From Saccharibacillus sp. O23 (GTDB lineage: Bacteria; Bacillota; Bacilli; Paenibacillales; Paenibacillaceae), in NCBI RefSeq assembly GCF_002205895.1, contig NZ_NJDE01000002.1, forward strand, positions 372,001 to 436,000: 64,000 nucleotides of DNA. The letters run 5' to 3'. The notes under the pieces are model-generated. The model worked only from the letters and a program-made list of their open reading frames with translations. It was not told the origin of the DNA and did not search any database. Both the position numbers and the translations under genes were made by a program. Below are positions 33,601 through 42,407 of the stretch, in pieces. Numbering within the stretch: the first letter of the stretch is position 1; each line of letters starts with the position of its first letter.

Positions 33601-35238
33601 TCACTTTTTCCTTCTATACCATTCATAAATCTGCCCGGCGTCCGAATGCTTCAATCTGGCTACCGAGATCGACGAGCCTCCGGAACCGCCCAACAGATGC
33701 GCTTTGACGTTCAACATCTCGCCTTTGCGCTGCCAACGGCTGCCGCCGACATGCAAAGCCACGATATGGCGTTTGAGCGTACAATGGGTCTGCTTGGCGA
33801 ACGTCCGATTGACGATCATGAGCCGATCGTCTTCCAGCGTCGCGCCGCTCGTTCGGTAACTCCAATAATCGATCCCCAAGCTGGCCGGAATCAGAAGCAG
33901 CGCCCAACGGCCCATATACGGGAAGAAATAGATCAATACGGCGGCGATGACTACGGTGACGACAAGTCCGATCCATGTATACCCCCACCAAGCACGCTTG
34001 GGCGGGCGGAATTCCGCTCCGGCGAACCGGAACTGCGGAATGGTGCCGCTCAGCAGTTCTTCGATCTTCGCGCGCGCGATAAACGGATGCAGCGCGGGCG
34101 TCTCTTTCTCTTCCGCAGACGAAACGACGTTGAGTTCGACATGCGCGTAACCGAGCGCTTGGCGCAGCCAACCTTCGCGAATCGTCACGGCTTGAACCCT
34201 GCCCGGATGGAACAAGAACTGTTTGCGTTCCAGCAGGCCGTAACGGATCGACAACCTCTCTCCTTCCCGGTACAACGAGAAGCCGGCATACTTGACGATG
34301 AACAGCACCAACGACAACAGCCAAGCCGCGATCAGCGCGACGGCGGCGATGATCAAGATCGCCCGGAAGCCGGTCAGATAAGCTTGGGCGTTCGTGACCA
34401 AGCGGTTCATCCACTCGTCCGGCAGCAGGTCGTCCGCGAAGGAGAATATGCCGGCCACGAAGGCGACGGCCAGACCGAGGTTCATCTCGGTGAGCGCCGC
34501 CAGGAACAGGCGGCCCGGTCCGAGCCGGTAAAGCAGCTCCGGCTCGGGCGCGCGCGCCGCGCGGGACCGCCCTGCGGCGGCGGTCCCCGCTTCTTGCGGG
34601 AGAGCCCCGCCTTCGGCGCGGCGGGACTCTCCCGCCTGCGCGTCCGGCGGGGCGAAGCTGCCCGCCGCGCCGGACGCGCCCTGCTCCGGCCCCGCGAAGC
34701 CGGCCGGAGGCTCTTGGCCTTCGGCCCCTCCGGCCGGGCCGAAGAACGGCTCTGCCGCCGCCGGTTCCGCGGCGGCGCCGTGGTCCGCAGCGCGCTCGTT
34801 CAGCGCGCGCTGGAGCCGCTCCGCCTCGCGGCGCGGCAGCACGGGGAGCACGGCATCCCCGTCGCCCGAGCCGCCGGGCGTCTCGATCTTGAGCTGCACG
34901 ACGCCCAGAATCCGCTGGATCAGCGGCTGCTCCTGACTGACGGAGTGAATGCGCGAGTAATAGATGATCTTCTCGCTGCGCTGAATCAGCCCTTTGCGGA
35001 TCGTGATCCGATCGCCTTCTTCTTCGTAGGTGAACTTCTTCCAACCGAGAATTTCGACCAATCCGGTCAGGACGACCAATAACACGCCGACGCCCAGAAT
35101 CCATAGAGCGAAGCCGGGCGCGCGGTTGCCGGCAATGAACTGCACCGCGAACAGCACCGCGACCGGCACCAGCGTCCGCAGCATGCGAAGCATCGCGAAG
35201 ACGATATACAGCGGCGACATCCGTTTCGGGCCGCTCAT
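33601..35238 (-). CDS. ydbT: YdbT-like membrane protein with PH-like domains and a long Ala-rich linker
   Basis: ATG 35238 overlaps the ydbS stop by four bases (545 residues). N-terminal membrane segments at about 12-36 and 40-62, then a bacterial PH-like domain (GDRITIRKGLIQRSEKIIYY, IHSVSQEQPLIQRILGVVQL). Residues about 152-234 are a Gly/Ala/Pro-rich linker encoded by very GC-rich DNA (34537-34785). A second pair of membrane segments and further PH-like domains follow (LSIRYGLLERKQFLFHPGRV, LEDDRLMIVNRTFAKQTH). In B. subtilis the YdbS-YdbT pair confers protection against an antimicrobial (amylocyclicin), so a membrane-defence role is plausible here. Confidence 0.88.
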   Translation of the reverse strand: MSGPKRMSPLYIVFAMLRMLRTLVPVAVLFAVQFIAGNRAPGFALWILGVGVLLVVLTGLVEILGWKKFTYEEEGDRITIRKGLIQRSEKIIYYSRIHSVSQEQPLIQRILGVVQLKIETPGGSGDGDAVLPVLPRREAERLQRALNERAADHGAAAEPAAAEPFFGPAGGAEGQEPPAGFAGPEQGASGAAGSFAPPDAQAGESRRAEGGALPQEAGTAAAGRSRAARAPEPELLYRLGPGRLFLAALTEMNLGLAVAFVAGIFSFADDLLPDEWMNRLVTNAQAYLTGFRAILIIAAVALIAAWLLSLVLFIVKYAGFSLYREGERLSIRYGLLERKQFLFHPGRVQAVTIREGWLRQALGYAHVELNVVSSAEEKETPALHPFIARAKIEELLSGTIPQFRFAGAEFRPPKRAWWGYTWIGLVVTVVIAAVLIYFFPYMGRWALLLIPASLGIDYWSYRTSGATLEDDRLMIVNRTFAKQTHCTLKRHIVALHVGGSRWQRKGEMLNVKAHLLGGSGGSSISVARLKHSDAGQIYEWYRRKK

Positions 35239-35744
35239 TCTTCCGTCCTCCGCGCCAATTCTCCGATCATGCGTTTGAAGTTCTCCGCTTCGTCCGATTT
35301 CAATCCGGCGATCGAATGCGTCGTGGCCGCCGTCACGATCTTGATCTCGGCGAGACCGTATTTGCGCAGAATCGGTCCGCTCTCGAGCTTGACGTGCTGC
35401 ACTTTGGTCATCGGGATCAAGGTCTCGCTGATAAAGAACAGCCCTTTGCGGATCTCCACTTCTTCTTCGAAGACGGCGAATCCGAAGCGGTTGTACCGAA
35501 TGATCGGCACGCGGAACACCGCGAACGCGAACAGCAGCGCGCAGACGAACGTTACCGCCGCGCCGACCCACAGAGGCGGCCAATCCCATTCGAATACGAC
35601 GCTGAGCACCGTTAACGCGGCCGCCGCCAGAAGCGGAATCGCGTAGAAGATCGCGCTGCCGACGCGCGAAGCCGCAATCCAGTCGGCGTGCAGACGCCTG
35701 AAACGATCCGGGCCGCGATGATCTTGCTCTTCATTCCATTCCAT
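35235..35744 (-). CDS. ydbS: YdbS-like membrane protein with one PH-like domain
   Basis: I chose ATG 35744 (MEWNEEQDHRGPDRFRRLH, 169 residues) after GGAGGGG; the frame extends to 35789 but without a ribosome site. Two membrane segments at about 32-50 and 56-77, then a bacterial PH-like domain (EVEIRKGLFFISETLIPMTKV, HSIAGLKSDEAENFKRMI). It is the usual partner of YdbT, and the genes overlap by four bases. This gene pair forms a small operon with the terminator at 33428-33458. Confidence 0.88.
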   Translation of the reverse strand: MEWNEEQDHRGPDRFRRLHADWIAASRVGSAIFYAIPLLAAAALTVLSVVFEWDWPPLWVGAAVTFVCALLFAFAVFRVPIIRYNRFGFAVFEEEVEIRKGLFFISETLIPMTKVQHVKLESGPILRKYGLAEIKIVTAATTHSIAGLKSDEAENFKRMIGELARRTEE

Positions 35745-35893
35745 GTCTTCCCCTCCATGCTGTAAAGCGTAGCGGTATTTTTCGTCCAAGTCAATCGGAC
35801 GAGGACGCCGGCTAGGCCTTGTATCTCGCCTAGCACTTTACGCACGCGAAGCGTATTCGGTTGCCGATTCGCCGGAAATCGTCGGCTGGACGC

Positions 35894-35924
35894 AAAAAGA
35901 CCGCCGGAGCAGACTCCGGCGGTC
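35894..35924 (-). terminator. Terminator after the CNNM/CBS gene
   Basis: GACCGCCGGAG and CTCCGGCGGTC around CAGA, then five T residues on the minus strand. Confidence 0.85.
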
Positions 35925-35998
35925 GATCTCAGGATTGCAAGGCATCAATGGAACGGTCGCTACGACGGTCGGCCGCTTGACGGACTTTCCGGCGTTTC

Positions 35999-37414
35999 TT
36001 AAGCGCCGGCTTCGGCCCGTTTGGCCGACAAAGCGACGACCGTGTCGTCCTCTTCCTCCGGCATCTCCGGTTCGTCCTCTTCGTTACGAGGTTCCGGGAA
36101 CTGTTCTTCTTCGGGGAGCGGCTTCAGAATGCGCACGCGGGAGATCCGCTTCTGTTCCGTCTCGTCGACGATGAACGTGCTGCCTTCGTAGTCGACCGAC
36201 TGGCCTTTGCGCGGCGGCAGCGCGTCGATATGCGCGTACAGCCAACCTCCGATCGTATCGTAGTCGTCGTAATCCAACTCGAAACCGAATTGATCGTTAA
36301 CGTCCTGAATCAGCATCATGCCGTCGATCGAATAACTGAATTCGCCGGCTTGTTCGAGTTCTGGCCGTTCTTCTTCGTCGAATTCGTCCTGAATTTCGCC
36401 GACGATCTCTTCCATGATGTCTTCGAGCGTCACCAGACCGGCCGTACCGCCGTATTCGTCGACCAACATCGCGATCTGCGTGCGGCTGCGCTGCATCAGC
36501 TTCATCAATTCGCTGATCCGGATCGATTCCGGAACCGCGATGATCGGACGGATCAGGCGATCGTAATCCGCATCCGGGTAACGCATCAAGTCTTTGATAT
36601 GAACGAAGCCGATAATATGGTCTTTGTCCTGTTCGCAGACCGGGTAGCGCGTCCGCATGCCGTCATACGCGATCTCCAGATTTTCTTCGCGCGGCAGATT
36701 CTTGTACAGACAGATCATTTCCGTCCGCGGAATCATGACTTCGCGCGCCGTCGTGTCGGCAAATTCGAAGATGTTGTCGACAAGCGCCATCTCGGTATTG
36801 TCGATCAGCCCGTTTTTATTGCTTTCCTTCACCAGGATTCGGATTTCTTCTTCGGTATGCGCCGATTCGAGTTCGGTCGCCGGTTCGATCCGGAGCAAGC
36901 GGAGCAGCGCGTTCGCCATTCCGTTAAGCGCCCAGATGAACGGATACATGGTCTTGTAGAATAAGACCATCGGAGCGGCCGCCGTCAGCGCCACCGCTTC
37001 CGTCTTGCGGATCGCCATCGATTTCGGGGCGAGTTCCCCGATCACGATATGCAGCATGGTAATGATGACGAATCCGATCGCCACGGACGTGCCGTGAATC
37101 GCGGCCTCGTTGTTCCAGCCGAAGCCGTGGAACATCGGACGCAGGAACGACGCGACCGCGGGTTCCCCGATCCAGCCGAGTCCGAGCGAGGCCAGCGTAA
37201 TGCCGAGCTGGCAGGCCGACAGATAAGCGTCGAGATTGTTTACCATGCTTCGGGCGAAGCCGGCGCGTTTGCTGCCGCTCTCCGCCATCGTCGCGAGCCG
37301 GCTCTCGCGGAGCCGAACCATCGCGAATTCCGCCGCCACGAAAAATCCGTTCAAACCGACAAGCAGCACAACCAATAAAATACTTAACCAACCGGGCAAG
37401 GGGTCACTGGTCAA
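35999..37414 (-). CDS. CNNM/CBS/CorC-type membrane protein (hemolysin C family)
   Basis: 471 residues. N-terminal CNNM membrane domain (LVGLNGFFVAAEFAMVRLR, ACQLGITLASLGLGWIGEP, HIVIGELAPKSMAIRK), two CBS domains (REVMIPRTEMICLYKN; KLMQRSRTQIAMLVDEYGGTAG), and a C-terminal CorC_HlyC domain (IDGMMLIQDVNDQFGF to RVRIL), ending in an acidic tail. B. subtilis relatives such as MpfA export magnesium. The start is TTG 37414, the only in-frame start after an upstream stop. It has no ribosome site of its own but overlaps the stop of a 14-codon leader frame, implying translational coupling. Confidence 0.9.
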   Translation of the reverse strand: MTSDPLPGWLSILLVVLLVGLNGFFVAAEFAMVRLRESRLATMAESGSKRAGFARSMVNNLDAYLSACQLGITLASLGLGWIGEPAVASFLRPMFHGFGWNNEAAIHGTSVAIGFVIITMLHIVIGELAPKSMAIRKTEAVALTAAAPMVLFYKTMYPFIWALNGMANALLRLLRIEPATELESAHTEEEIRILVKESNKNGLIDNTEMALVDNIFEFADTTAREVMIPRTEMICLYKNLPREENLEIAYDGMRTRYPVCEQDKDHIIGFVHIKDLMRYPDADYDRLIRPIIAVPESIRISELMKLMQRSRTQIAMLVDEYGGTAGLVTLEDIMEEIVGEIQDEFDEEERPELEQAGEFSYSIDGMMLIQDVNDQFGFELDYDDYDTIGGWLYAHIDALPPRKGQSVDYEGSTFIVDETEQKRISRVRILKPLPEEEQFPEPRNEEDEPEMPEEEDDTVVALSAKRAEAGA

Positions 37415-37455
37415 TAGAAATCCCGTTTTCCGAACCGCTTAACGCATTGCGGCAT
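37411..37455 (-). CDS. 14-residue leader peptide upstream of the CNNM gene
   Basis: ATG 37455 to TGA 37411 encodes MPQCVKRFGKRDFY. Its TGA overlaps the TTG start of the CNNM gene (TTGA). A perfect ribosome site AAGGAGGTGG (37481-37472 region) lies upstream, separated from the ATG by a hairpin ACCCG-AAAAA-CGGGT (plus-strand reading, 37457-37471). The 3' half of the leader contains AAAACGGG, which can pair with the CCCGTTTT arm of that hairpin. Together this looks like translational attenuation or coupling. It is an inference from sequence only. Confidence 0.45.
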   Translation of the reverse strand: MPQCVKRFGKRDFY

Positions 37456-37600
37456 TACCCGAAAAACGGGTCCACCTCCTTCGTTTCGTTGAATGATTTT
37501 GACTAACCGTCGTTGTTCTCTTGCTTGTTTTCGGCGCCATCGCCCAAGCTAGCAACTTCCCAATTTCGTTCACTCCGTTTCTTTTTTAGCTATAATTACA

Positions 37601-37628
37601 ATTATAAAGCTAAAAACGATCTTAGCAA
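37601..37628 (-). promoter_or_regulatory. Promoter of the CNNM gene
   Basis: Minus strand: TTGCTA (37628-37623), 16-base spacer, TATAAT (37606-37601). The transcript would have a leader of about 180 bases before the TTG start. Confidence 0.6.
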
Positions 37629-37653
37629 AATAGGAACGGAAGGCCAAAAACGG

Positions 37654-37677
37654 CAAAAAACCGCCGTAAAGGCGGTT
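37654..37677 (-). terminator. Terminator after the methyltransferase gene
   Basis: AACCGCC and GGCGGTT around GTAAA; on the minus strand six T residues follow. The 340 bases between the CNNM start and the methyltransferase stop hold only this, the promoter at 37601 and the leader peptide. Confidence 0.8.
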
Positions 37678-37754
37678 AAAAGCCCATATGATCAACCGAT
37701 TCTTATCTAGAGCGTCGTCCATCGGCTTTTGCCGCGCTTTTCCGGCGAATACTC

Positions 37755-38585
37755 TTAATTTTTATGGCAAATCAGCGTGAACGTCTTGGGGATTCCCCGG
37801 TCGAAACTGTCGCCGGACAGATTGGGTTCTTCGCGCAAAACGGCTAAGGTCAATCCGCTTTGCGCCACTGCCGTCACGATCTCGCCGAGATTCCATTTGC
37901 GAAGCAGCACTCTCGGCGATTCGCCTTCGGCGTATTTGGCGAAAGACGCTTCCTGCTCTTCGAGCGACGTGTCGAAGTAATCGCCGTCCACTTTATGCTT
38001 GCGGATCTTGGCCGTCGTCCCCCGGGAAGAGATCAGTTTGGTCGAGACCGGATGGAAATCGCGCAGCACGAATCGTCCGCCCGGCGCGAGCAGCGTCTCG
38101 GCCAACCGCATAAACGGAGTCAGATCCGTAAAATAATGCAGGATGCCCATTTCCGCGAATACGACGTCGTAAGTTCCCGCCAGCTTGTCCGTATCCAACT
38201 TCAAGACGTCGGAAACCGTATAGTCGAGCGAAACTCCGGCGGCTTCGGCCAGCTCCAGCGCGTAACGCCGATTTCCCGGCGAGAAATCCACGACGGCGAC
38301 CGAAGCCCCGAGCAGCGCTAATGCGACAGCTTTGCTTCCGTTGGAGCCCATCAGGTTCATGATGCGTTTGCCGTCAGGCTCGCCGATCGCTTCTCCCAAC
38401 ACCGATAACGATTTGCTCGGCTGCTTGGCGATTCGCGCCGCCGCTTCTTCGGGCGTTCCGAAACGCCGAACCCACGCGTCGTAAGTCTCCCGGTTCCAAG
38501 CTTCTTCGTTAAAAAGTTGAGTAGGTTCGCTTTCCGGTCTTTCTGCGGAATCGTTCCTCTTATCGTTTGGTTGTGCATCGTTCAT
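37755..38585 (-). CDS. Class I SAM-dependent methyltransferase
   Basis: 276 residues. After a disordered, charged N-terminus comes a helical lead-in (EEAWNRETYDAWVRRFGTPEE). Methyltransferase motif I reads RIMNLMGSNGSKAVALALLG, VAVVDFSPGNRRYALELAEA follows, then motif IV YDVVFAEMGILHYF and FVLRDFHPVS. The substrate cannot be determined. The FHPVS and GTPEEAA context is typical of small-molecule methyltransferases in Bacillales. It is preceded 57 bases upstream by an unknown gene on the same strand, so the two may form an operon. Confidence 0.88.
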   Translation of the reverse strand: MNDAQPNDKRNDSAERPESEPTQLFNEEAWNRETYDAWVRRFGTPEEAAARIAKQPSKSLSVLGEAIGEPDGKRIMNLMGSNGSKAVALALLGASVAVVDFSPGNRRYALELAEAAGVSLDYTVSDVLKLDTDKLAGTYDVVFAEMGILHYFTDLTPFMRLAETLLAPGGRFVLRDFHPVSTKLISSRGTTAKIRKHKVDGDYFDTSLEEQEASFAKYAEGESPRVLLRKWNLGEIVTAVAQSGLTLAVLREEPNLSGDSFDRGIPKTFTLICHKN

Positions 38586-38642
38586 GACGTATATCCTCTC
38601 CGGCGCATCGCTTCGTGCTGGTGCCGATGCGCCTTCCCTTTT

Positions 38643-40103
38643 CTAAATTCTGACCCATATCAGGTCGTTTTCGTTCGAAGGCGGAAGATCCGCTTTGAGC
38701 AGATCGCCGGCTTGCATGACGCTCAGATTCGGCAGATGCCGCAAGTCTTCGAGCGAATGCACGTCGAAATAACCGTCTTCTCCGTTCCAGAACGGAATGA
38801 TTTGCTGCTGAACTTGCTGCCCGGTCCCGATCACCAGTTTGGTGACAAGGGAGAGATCCTGTTCCGTCAGCGCGAGACGCTCGAAATATTCGCGAACTTC
38901 CGGAATCGGACGATCGCCTTCTTCGGCAATCGAGATCCTGCGCATCGCGTATTCTTGAATAAACACGCCGATATCGAATTGCGGCCGAAGCACCTGCTGT
39001 TTATACATCAACTCTTCGATCACGGCAAGCTTGAAATTGAAGTCCGCAAAAGCTACTCCGCCTTCCCGGCAGGGCATGCCGTCGGCTTGGATTCGGGCGA
39101 TCATCGCATTGGCTTCGCACAACGTATCGACGACTTTGACGGCGCGCGGAGTATGGCGCTTCTGCGCCGCGACCAGCTCCAGAACAAGCCTCCGATCCGT
39201 CGATCTCGCGAACTGAAGCAGCGGCTGCCGAAGCAGCGGATAGTAGACGAACACGTCGACGAATTCGTCGAACTGCGAGTCGGACCAGTTGGGCATCCGC
39301 TGCTCTAGAAGCTCCAGCACGGGAGCGATTCCGCGTTCGAGCACCGGCGAACCTTCTCCGAAGAACGAAGAAGCCAGATTGTAATAAGCTTTTCCTTTGG
39401 CGTCCTTCGTCAGATCCAAGCTTAGATAGAAATCGATCAGCCCCGCGACTTCGGCCAGATAATCGGGATGATAACCGAGCATGTAGACATGCACGGGCGT
39501 ACAAGCCGGATAGAAGGTTCGAATCAATCGCGGAAGAAGCATCGAGGCTTCGACCCGAAGATCGTCGTCGTCCATATAGTGAGGATGATTGAAATAAACT
39601 TCGAACAGCGACGCGGCAGAGCACGACAGCCCGCGAAAAACCGGATCCTCCGGCGAGAGCAGCGCTCCTTTCGTATTCCATGCGGCAAGCAGTTTAAGCA
39701 CTCGGGCATGGCGAGAACGAAGTTCTTCCCTCAATGCATAAGAGCTTTCGAGAGACGCTTTTCTCAGCGCGAATAATTCCGCCAGCTTGGCCGTTCGGCG
39801 TGCCGATCGCGGATCGACGAACTTTTCTTGTTCCAAGGCGTCAAGCATCACATCGTAAAACCATGCGCGTTCCTCGGCGGTTAACAGGACAAACATCGAC
39901 CAGGCCTCGTTTATTCGTTCGTCCACGCGCTTTTGGATCTCTTGCACAAGCTCGAAATCGTCCACCCATTCGATCGAAGCCTCGATCAAAGCACGGCCCT
40001 CCGATTCGGGGGTAAATCCCTGAAGCCGGTTCAACAGCTTTTGCGAGAGTTCCGGCGGCTCCTCGTCGGGCTGAGCCCGAAGCAGGGTATGGAGCTTGGT
40101 CAT
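38643..40103 (-). CDS. Unknown protein, 486 residues
   Basis: A real gene judging from its ribosome site (GGGGAGGAAATATC before the ATG), coding-like composition and lack of any other long frame on the strand. I do not recognise a domain. It is soluble and largely helical with an acidic N-terminus (PDEEPPELSQKLLNRLQGF). Leu/Ala-rich helices follow (LFALRKASLESSYALREELRS, a run of helix), with several His, Tyr and Cys residues (SCSAASLFEVYFNHPHYMDD). No signal peptide or membrane span. It precedes a methyltransferase gene and is divergent from the glycosidase gene. Confidence 0.7.
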   Translation of the reverse strand: MTKLHTLLRAQPDEEPPELSQKLLNRLQGFTPESEGRALIEASIEWVDDFELVQEIQKRVDERINEAWSMFVLLTAEERAWFYDVMLDALEQEKFVDPRSARRTAKLAELFALRKASLESSYALREELRSRHARVLKLLAAWNTKGALLSPEDPVFRGLSCSAASLFEVYFNHPHYMDDDDLRVEASMLLPRLIRTFYPACTPVHVYMLGYHPDYLAEVAGLIDFYLSLDLTKDAKGKAYYNLASSFFGEGSPVLERGIAPVLELLEQRMPNWSDSQFDEFVDVFVYYPLLRQPLLQFARSTDRRLVLELVAAQKRHTPRAVKVVDTLCEANAMIARIQADGMPCREGGVAFADFNFKLAVIEELMYKQQVLRPQFDIGVFIQEYAMRRISIAEEGDRPIPEVREYFERLALTEQDLSLVTKLVIGTGQQVQQQIIPFWNGEDGYFDVHSLEDLRHLPNLSVMQAGDLLKADLPPSNENDLIWVRI

Positions 40104-40288
40104 GATATTTCCTCCCCGTACATAATGCGTTGACCGAGCGATCTAGGTCCACTACTATAAATTTTGTACCTATTATATTATCATTTTGTTCATGTGCTGT
40201 ACCAGTCCAGCTTTTTGGAATCTATTCAAATTTTGACGATTCGCCTCGATTCGCGTTTCTCCCGATTCCCGCTCCGACCGATCGGTTG

Positions 40289-40294
40289 TATAAT
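40289..40294 (+). promoter_or_regulatory. -10 element of the GH30-like gene
   Basis: TATAAT 43 bases before the start; no good -35 at 16-17 bases. The upstream 150 bases are AT-rich and must also hold the divergent promoter of the unknown gene. Confidence 0.45.
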
Positions 40295-40336
40295 GAAAGC
40301 GGAACCATACGAGGTACCATTCGAAGGAGGATGACG

Positions 40337-41773
40337 ATGGCAAACAACGGGCAGCCTGAGCTGCGCGATCCGGTTACGGTCGATGTGTCTCCGTACGCGC
40401 GCGCCCAGACTTTCGAAGGTTGGGGAACGTCGCTGGCATGGTGGGCCAACGTGTTGGGAGGTTGGAGCGAAGAACGGCAGCAGGAAATCGTGGACAAGCT
40501 GTATTCCGCGGAGCAAGGGTTAGGCATGACGATCGCGCGGTATAACATCGGCGGAACGAAAGACGCGAATGACCCTTATTTGGATTACGGCAAAGCGATT
40601 CTGTCTTATCAAAGCGAAGACGGCTCTTGGGACTGGTCTCGCGACGCCAATCAACGGGCTATTTTGCAGAAAATCCAAACGACCGCGGATTCTCCGATCT
40701 TCGAAGCGTTCTCCAACTGCCCGCCTTGGTGGATGACCTGTTCTTACGATCCTTCCTCGCCTGACGGCGCGGCCGGCTGCACTACGGGCGGACCGAACGG
40801 CGGCGATAATCTTCGAGACGGATCGGAAGGCGACTTTGCCCGTTATCTGGTCGATGTGCTGCGTCATTTCCGCGACGAATGGAATATCGTTTTCCGCACG
40901 TTGGCTCCTTTTAACGAACCGGTAGCGGGTTGGTGGAAATATCGAATCACCAAACAAGAAGGCGCTCAGATTCTGGCTCGTCAACAGGAGTTAGTGCTTC
41001 GCGAAGCTTTCGACGCGCTGCGAAATGCCGGCCTGCACGAGACGAGCCTCAGCGCATCCGACGAATCGTTCGTGGAGATGGCGCGCGCCACATGGGAAGC
41101 GTTCTCGGACGAAACCAAAGCGCGAATTCCTCAGGTCAACACGCATACTTACAACGATTTTTCTTATGACCCGACTGCTTTCAGGCAGGCCGTGCACGCC
41201 GACGGAAAAAAACTCTGGATGTCCGAAGTCGGATTCGAGAACGGCGAGCATCCCGTTCCGGACTCCCGCTCGATGAGCGGCGCTCTTAAGCTGGCTCGCG
41301 GCGTCGCCAAAGATTTAAAAACGATGCAGGCCGAAGCTTGGGTCTATTGGCAGGCGGTAGAAAGCGATGTCAGCACATGGGGATTGATCTTCGCTCCGTT
41401 CGAACATAACGAAAAAGAATCGTATCGGATGTATAAGCAGTATTACGCGCTCGCCAACTACAGCCGATTCATCCGACCGGGCAGCGCCGTGGTAGACGTT
41501 CAAGGCGAATGTTCGCTTGCCGCCGTATCCGCGGACGCCGACCGTCTCGTAATCGTGACCTACAACGAAAGCGAGACCGAACCCGCGATGCATCGTTACC
41601 GGCTGCGGGATCTGCCAGACCCGGCGTTTTGCGGAAAAGTTCGCGTTTACCGCACCTCGGCCGACGAGAATCTAGCGAAACTCGAGCCGATCGCGCTGCA
41701 AGACGGCACGTTTACGGCCGAAGTCCCTCCCGCTTCCGTCACCACTTACGTCATCGAAGGCTTACCTCGCTGA
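40337..41773 (+). CDS. GH30-like glycoside hydrolase (endo-beta-1,6-galactanase type)
   Basis: I chose ATG 40337 (MANNGQPELRDPVTVDVSPY, 478 residues), six bases after AAGGAGG; an ATG two codons earlier abuts the ribosome site. Residues about 25-430 form a TIM-barrel with QTFEGWGTSLAWWANVLGGW, ending with a beta-rich domain (VDVQGECSLAAVSADADRLV). The likely acid/base is E194 (APFNEP) and the nucleophile E297 (MSEVGFENG). The sequence resembles subfamily 5 of GH30, whose known members cleave beta-1,6-galactan side chains of arabinogalactan. No signal peptide is present, so it would act in the cytoplasm on imported oligosaccharides or be exported in another way. Confidence 0.8.
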   Translation: MANNGQPELRDPVTVDVSPYARAQTFEGWGTSLAWWANVLGGWSEERQQEIVDKLYSAEQGLGMTIARYNIGGTKDANDPYLDYGKAILSYQSEDGSWDWSRDANQRAILQKIQTTADSPIFEAFSNCPPWWMTCSYDPSSPDGAAGCTTGGPNGGDNLRDGSEGDFARYLVDVLRHFRDEWNIVFRTLAPFNEPVAGWWKYRITKQEGAQILARQQELVLREAFDALRNAGLHETSLSASDESFVEMARATWEAFSDETKARIPQVNTHTYNDFSYDPTAFRQAVHADGKKLWMSEVGFENGEHPVPDSRSMSGALKLARGVAKDLKTMQAEAWVYWQAVESDVSTWGLIFAPFEHNEKESYRMYKQYYALANYSRFIRPGSAVVDVQGECSLAAVSADADRLVIVTYNESETEPAMHRYRLRDLPDPAFCGKVRVYRTSADENLAKLEPIALQDGTFTAEVPPASVTTYVIEGLPR

Positions 41774-41793
41774 GCGATCGCCGTTTCCAATCG

Positions 41794-41831
41794 AAAAGCC
41801 CCTTCTCCTGTCGTCAGGTCGAAGGGGCTTT
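41794..41831. terminator. Bidirectional terminator between the glycosidase and gerQ genes
   Basis: AAAGCCCCTTC (41795-41805) pairs with GAAGGGGCTTT (41821-41831); an inner CCTG-TCGT-CAGG stem adds stability. Confidence 0.8.
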
Positions 41832-41901
41832 CATATGGAAGTATCCATCAGGAATCGAAACCTCGCTTTGTTTAGAGTCCGTTCATCGTCGACGAATTCT
41901 G

Positions 41902-42297
41902 TTACTGACCGGCGAAGAAGGCTTCGTTGCCGGAATAGAAATAACCGGTCGTATCGCTGAACACGACATAATCGATGCAATTGAGCGGAACGACGGTCCG
42001 TTGACCGTATTCGGCGCTGAGTACGATATGATCGCTGCCCGCCGCCTCGAGCCGGCCTTCGATCGAAGCCTGGGAGAATCCCGCGTTCATGCCCGGAATC
42101 ATGTAGAAAATTCCGCTGCGGCCCAGATTGTTCTGCAGCGTGGAAATCACGTTCGGCTGTTCGTAGTTGGTCTGCGGAATGGAAGCTTCGATCATCGGCG
42201 CTCCCGATCTCGCCATCGAATTGCGGAATCCCGCACTGCTTCTGCCGGCCAGCCCGCTGCCGATCCGATAAGTCACGGGCGAATAAGAGTATTCCAT
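41902..42297 (-). CDS. gerQ: GerQ-like spore coat protein
   Basis: I chose ATG 42297 (MEYSYSPVTYRIGSGLAG, 131 residues), after GAGGAGGG; the frame extends to 42390 without a ribosome site. The N-terminal half is Ser/Gly/Asn-rich. The C-terminal half matches GerQ: QPNVISTLQNNLGRSGIFYM, ASIEGRLEAAGSDHIVLSA and VPLNCIDYVVFSDTTGYFY, comparable to the B. subtilis GerQ segment EAAGRDHIIIS with LDYVTF. GerQ is a cortex/coat protein needed for spore germination and is cross-linked by transglutaminase. It marks the organism as a spore former. Confidence 0.75.
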   Translation of the reverse strand: MEYSYSPVTYRIGSGLAGRSSAGFRNSMARSGAPMIEASIPQTNYEQPNVISTLQNNLGRSGIFYMIPGMNAGFSQASIEGRLEAAGSDHIVLSAEYGQRTVVPLNCIDYVVFSDTTGYFYSGNEAFFAGQ

Positions 42298-42407
42298 ATC
42301 AATCCCTCCTCGTATTTTGCGCGGAAGTCCGCGATGGATGAAGACGCGTTCACGTCCGGCCGTCCGTACAGGCAATTTGTGAGAAGGCAAAATTGCGATT
42401 AGGGCAC

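Noticed and set aside
34537-34785. The GC-rich stretch as a mobile or foreign insertion
   Set aside because: It is in frame with YdbT, lacks repeats at its edges and encodes a simple linker.
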